DNA from: DATHTK01 sp035463295
Lineage (GTDB): Bacteria > Actinomycetota > Rubrobacteria > Rubrobacterales > Rubrobacteraceae
Assembly (NCBI GenBank): GCA_035463295.1
Contig: DATHTK010000066.1
Location: forward strand, 1-25,631
Length of the DNA: 25,631 bases
Direction: 5' to 3'
Shown in pieces: positions 22,898-25,631 of this stretch (the first letter of the stretch is position 1; every line of letters begins with the position of its first letter). The notes under the pieces were generated by a model. It did not search any database. It was not told the DNA's origin and saw only the letters and a program-made list of their open reading frames with translations. A program made the translations under genes and the position numbers.

Positions 22898-24046
22898 ATG
22901 GCTACCGACGCGGCTTCAGAAGATCGGGCCATCAACGAAGTAAAGCGGCTGTGCAACGCTGGCCTGGATCAGAGGACGTTGCTCGGCCGGGTGGTCGAGT
23001 GCTTGCGCCCTACGATACCCTTCGAGGCCATCTGTGTCTCTGCAATGGATCCTTCTAGCCGGCTGATCACGCACTCTGTGGCCGAAGGGCTGGGGGGGCT
23101 GAGAGAGATGCGCCTGTTTTTCGAGCACATCTACCTGGAAGGTGACGCATACGACCTCGACGGCAAGTCTCGAGGACGGGACCAGCCGGTAATGTTGCTC
23201 TCCGAGGTGACCGGAGGCCAACTCGAACGTTCCCTCAGATACCGGGAGCAGACCGGTCCGCTGGGGCTCGGCTATGAGATGAGCGGCGCCTGTATGGCTG
23301 GCGGGGAGCTCTGGGGTGGGATCGCCTTGCTCAAAGAGAGAGGCAGTCCCGACTACGAGGCCCGAGATGTGAGGCTACTGCGCCGCATCGTCCCGCACCT
23401 GGGCGCTGGCCTGAGGATGTCTGCCCTCCTCCCACAGGCACCTCTTCATGACGTCGATGGCGACGAGGCTCCCGGAATCCTGGTCCTTGACCATCGGGGG
23501 CACGTAGTGCAGCGCACTCGGGCCGCCAGGCGATACCTTGAGGAGCTAGGAGATGTCGGTCCCGGGCGGCAAGAGGGTGACGGTCTCCCCATAGCGGTCT
23601 GGATGGTGGTGAGCGCGCTGCGAAGAGCACTGGAGCCCCGAACGGACCGAGATCTGACCATAGTCCCCTGCCTGAGCGTGAAGGCTCGCACCGGCCGATG
23701 GCTGACGCTGCAAGGGGCACTTACAGAAGCTAGGCCTGGAAGCCCGGGCCAGAAGATGATCGTCATCGAACCCGCCGGACCGAGGCAAATAGCCTGGCTA
23801 AAGACGGCCGCTTATGGGCTAAGCCCTCGCGAGCGAGAGATAGTAGACCTCGTCCTGCGCGGCGCCTCGAGAAAGCAGATAGCCGCGACGCTCTATATCT
23901 CCGAATACACCGTACAGGATCATCTCTCTAACATCTTCGACAAGGTAGGAGTACGCGGCCGAGAGGCGCTCATAAAGCGCCTCTTCCTCGACAACCTCTA
24001 CCCGGCGCTGATGCCGCCAGACCTTTGGAAAGTGCCCGTCTCTTGA
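22898..24046 (+). CDS. LuxR-type transcriptional regulator with GAF-like sensor region
   Basis: Predicted product of 382 residues. The C-terminal LuxR (GerE) helix-turn-helix spans about 305-365: LSPREREIVDLVLRGASRKQ then IAATLYISEYTVQDHLSNIF, with recognition-helix sequence YTVQDHLSNIF. The N-terminal 180 residues (AINEVKRLCNAGLDQRTLLG...FEAICVSAMDPSSRLITHS) look like a GAF-type sensor domain, and the middle region could be PAS-like. No response-regulator receiver domain is present, so the signal is probably a small molecule. The ATG at 22898 is preferred; a GTG at 22814 would add 28 residues but would overlap the likely promoter. Its ribosome site (GAAAGG, 2 bases before ATG) is cramped. 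Confidence 0.85.
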   Translation: MATDAASEDRAINEVKRLCNAGLDQRTLLGRVVECLRPTIPFEAICVSAMDPSSRLITHSVAEGLGGLREMRLFFEHIYLEGDAYDLDGKSRGRDQPVMLLSEVTGGQLERSLRYREQTGPLGLGYEMSGACMAGGELWGGIALLKERGSPDYEARDVRLLRRIVPHLGAGLRMSALLPQAPLHDVDGDEAPGILVLDHRGHVVQRTRAARRYLEELGDVGPGRQEGDGLPIAVWMVVSALRRALEPRTDRDLTIVPCLSVKARTGRWLTLQGALTEARPGSPGQKMIVIEPAGPRQIAWLKTAAYGLSPREREIVDLVLRGASRKQIAATLYISEYTVQDHLSNIFDKVGVRGREALIKRLFLDNLYPALMPPDLWKVPVS

Positions 24047-24182
24047 CCACCTCTACAACTTGACTCAAGGGTCGACAGCTTCGTGAGCCAACTATGTTAC
24101 TGCCACACGTTTGCCCCCTACGCTACGCGCGATGACCGCAGCCTTACACTCCCGCCCAGGACGACGCCTGACACGCATGCGC

Positions 24183-24188
24183 TACAAT
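24183..24188 (+). promoter_or_regulatory. -10 box before a small ORF and tRNA-Arg
   Basis: TACAAT (5/6 match to TATAAT), 7 bases before ATG 24196. The transcript could be leaderless for the small ORF and could read on into tRNA-Arg. No -35 at standard spacing. Confidence 0.4.
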
Positions 24189-24195
24189 ACTCCTC

Positions 24196-24390
24196 ATGGT
24201 ACGCAAGCACCCAAAGTACGTCCAGGAACTCCCGAGTTACGCGAGCATAAACAGCACGCTCGACAACTCCTCTCACGTCATCGAGGAAAAGGGCTGCGAT
24301 ATTGCGGAGGCTATGGACGACGCAATTCTTGGGAGCTATCGCTGCCACCGGGATTTCCGGCTTGACTCCCGAGGCGAGAACACCGCATAG
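24196..24390 (+). CDS. Possible small hypothetical protein
   Basis: A 64-codon frame (MVRKHPKYVQELPSYASINS...) ends 11 bases before tRNA-Arg. About 72% of its codons end in G or C, somewhat below neighbouring genes but above chance for this locally less GC-rich stretch. A -10 box sits 7 bases before the ATG, giving a leaderless geometry like murI. No Shine-Dalgarno, no known domain, no membrane segment. Otherwise the 355 bases between the LuxR gene and tRNA-Arg contain nothing I recognise; 24047-24182 appears empty. Confidence 0.3.
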   Translation: MVRKHPKYVQELPSYASINSTLDNSSHVIEEKGCDIAEAMDDAILGSYRCHRDFRLDSRGENTA

Positions 24391-24401
24391 GTAAGCCGAA
24401 T

Positions 24402-24474
24402 GCGCCCGTAGCTCAGGGGACAGAGCAGCGGACTTCTAATCCGCCGGTCGCAGGTTCGAATCCTGCCGGGCGCG
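24402..24474 (+). tRNA. tRNA-Arg (anticodon UCU)
   Basis: Acceptor stem GCGCCCG/CGGGCGC with discriminator G, D arm GCTC/GAGC, anticodon arm GCGGA-CTTCTAA-TCCGC with anticodon TCT (reads AGA), T arm GCAGG-TTCGAAT-CCTGC. CCA is not encoded. It is followed after 123 bases by an integrase gene pointing away, the typical layout of a tRNA used as an attachment site. Confidence 0.97.
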
Positions 24475-24476
24475 CA
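24450..24476 (+). other. Probable attachment site (att) of the integrated element
   Basis: Inferred, not seen: integrases encoded directly downstream of a tRNA normally recombine within the tRNA's 3' end, most often the T arm and acceptor strand. The matching copy would lie at the far end of the element, outside this window, so the exact core cannot be fixed. Confidence 0.4.
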
Positions 24477-24534
24477 TCCGTTTTACCTGCAAATAGCGGA
24501 TAAGAGCCTCTCCCGGAGAGCAGCCAGAGGGTGC

Positions 24535-24561
24535 TTGACAGCCTATCTGACTGCCTATCTC
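24535..24561 (+). promoter_or_regulatory. Candidate integrase promoter
   Basis: A perfect TTGACA (24535-24540) is followed after 15 bases by TATCTC (24556-24561). The spacer is short and the -10 is weak. The tandem repeat at 24537-24560 lies right across it, so a protein bound to the repeat would affect integrase expression. Confidence 0.35.
24537..24560 (+). repeat. Tandem 12-base direct repeat upstream of the integrase
   Basis: GACAGCCTATCT (24537-24548) is followed immediately by GACTGCCTATCT (24549-24560), differing at one base. Short direct repeats beside an att site are often arm-type binding sites for the integrase or an excision factor. An inverted repeat CTCTCC-C-GGAGAG at 24508-24520 lies 16 bases upstream. 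Confidence 0.6.
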
Positions 24562-24597
24562 CCGGCCCGTGACCGCCCGAGCAGAGGAGGGCCGGTT

Positions 24598-25631
24598 ATG
24601 GCCAAGAGACGGGCGAAGGGTGAGGGCGGTGTCTACGAGCGCAAGGATGGCCGCTGGGCGGGGCAGTACGTTGTCGAGACTGCCACGGGGCCTAAGCGTC
24701 GCTACGTGTACGCCAAGACCCGCAAGGAAGCCGCCGCGAAGTTGCGTAAGGCGATGGGGGAGAGGGACGCGGGGATGGCGTTCGAGGCGGGGAGCCTCAC
24801 GGTGGGGGAGTTCCTGGACTCCTGGCTGAATGATTCGGTGCGGGGTTCGGTACGGCAGCGGACTTGGGATCGTTATGAGCAGCTCTGCCGGGTCCACATC
24901 AAGCCCGCACTCAGCCGGGTCAAGCTGAAGGTTCTGACTCCGGCCCACCTCCAGCGGCTCTATCGTCAGAAGCTTGACTCGGGTCTCTCACGCCGCACGG
25001 TGCAGTACATTCACGCCACGCTTCGACGGGTGCTCGGGCAGGCCGTGAGGTGGGGACTGATACCGCGCAACGTTGCTGAAGCTGTGGATGCCCCAAGACC
25101 GAACAGGGGGGAGACTCGCCCCCTGAGCCCCGAGCAGGCGCGCGCGTTCCTCCAGGCGGCACACGGCGACCGTTACGAAGCCCTCTACGTGCTCGCGTTG
25201 ACCACGGGCTTGCGGCAGGGCGAACTCCTGGGACTCCGCTGGGAGGACGTAGATCTCGATGGGGGAGAGCTGCAGATCAGGCGCACGCTGGTCACGCGGA
25301 GCGGTGAGCACACCTTCGGAGAACCGAAGACTGCCCGTGGCCGCCGCACCGTGGCCCTGGTCCCGATGGCTACCGATGTTCTCAGGAGCCACCGTGAGCG
25401 CCAGCGTGATGTGGGACTATGGTATCCAGGCGGCCTCGTATTCACGACCAGCAAGGGGACGCCCGTAGACCCCCAGAATATGACTTGCCGATCGTTCAGG
25501 CCGCTGCTCAAGCGGGCGGGGCTGCCGGAGATACGCTTCCATGACCTTAGGCACACGGCGGCCACGCTGATGCTCTCCGGCGGAGTACACCCGAAGATAG
25601 TGCAGGAGATCCTCGGCCACGCCCAGATCTC
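24598..25631 (+). CDS. Tyrosine recombinase / phage-type integrase (3' end outside window)
   Basis: At least 344 residues, open to the window end. An N-terminal arm-binding domain (about 8-55, GEGGVYERKDGRWAGQYVVE) is followed by the core-binding SAM-like domain (about 70-165) and the catalytic domain from about 180. Catalytic residues in order are R206 (TGLRQGELLGLRW), K244 (EPKTARGRRTV), H315 and R318 (FHDLRHTAA) and H341 (ILGHAQ); the nucleophilic tyrosine should follow just past the end. GAGGAGGG lies 6 bases before the ATG. The order tRNA-Arg then integrase points to an integrative element or prophage extending to the right. The family integrates and excises DNA at short identical att sites. 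Confidence 0.93.
   Translation, partial: MAKRRAKGEGGVYERKDGRWAGQYVVETATGPKRRYVYAKTRKEAAAKLRKAMGERDAGMAFEAGSLTVGEFLDSWLNDSVRGSVRQRTWDRYEQLCRVHIKPALSRVKLKVLTPAHLQRLYRQKLDSGLSRRTVQYIHATLRRVLGQAVRWGLIPRNVAEAVDAPRPNRGETRPLSPEQARAFLQAAHGDRYEALYVLALTTGLRQGELLGLRWEDVDLDGGELQIRRTLVTRSGEHTFGEPKTARGRRTVALVPMATDVLRSHRERQRDVGLWYPGGLVFTTSKGTPVDPQNMTCRSFRPLLKRAGLPEIRFHDLRHTAATLMLSGGVHPKIVQEILGHAQI

Overview
The window is high-GC DNA from a bacterium that I place in Actinomycetota, most likely a Rubrobacter or a close relative. The grounds are very high third-position GC, frequent GTG and TTG starts, a nuo cluster in which nuoD is followed directly by nuoH, a DUF2993 protein, and protein sequences that read like Rubrobacteria. 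The placement is by eye and is not a database result. Almost everything is on the + strand.

Region 1 (1-7921) is the distal half of a respiratory complex I operon: the 3' end of nuoD, then nuoH, I, J, K, L, M and N, tightly packed with 1-4 nt overlaps. The NADH-oxidising module genes nuoE, F and G are not between D and H. Region 2 (8103-10617) holds a sugar-nucleotide pyrophosphorylase, a ComF-type phosphoribosyltransferase and a long-form ribosome hibernation factor (hpf). Region 3 (10705-15148) is secA, prfB (RF2, no programmed frameshift) and a DUF2993 lipid-binding-type protein, end to end.

Region 4 (15155-19487) starts at a good promoter followed by a strong leader hairpin. It continues with ftsE-ftsX, a structured intergenic element, rnr-smpB, and the tmRNA gene ssrA, which ends in a canonical intrinsic terminator. 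RNase R, SmpB and tmRNA act together to rescue stalled ribosomes and destroy the faulty mRNA; with hpf and prfB nearby, 10-19.5 kb is rich in translation-control functions. Region 5 (19525-20600) is murI, apparently leaderless behind a perfect TATAAT, then tRNA-Pro(UGG) and tRNA-Gly(UCC).

Region 6 (20600-24400) is less conserved: a C-terminal remnant of an alpha/beta hydrolase, a secreted metallophosphoesterase behind a tiny leader ORF, and a divergent pair made of a SnoaL-like protein (minus strand) and a LuxR-type regulator. The LuxR leader carries a terminator-like hairpin. A possible small leaderless ORF follows. Region 7 (24402-25631) is tRNA-Arg(UCU) followed by a tyrosine-recombinase integrase cut off by the window end. 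This looks like the left boundary of an integrated mobile element, whose cargo lies beyond the window.

I found no CRISPR array, no insertion sequence and no clearly new multi-gene system. The most notable unexplained items are RNA-level and regulatory: the ftsE leader hairpins, the ftsX-rnr three-way structure, the LuxR leader hairpin, the leaderless starts, and the tRNA-linked integration boundary.
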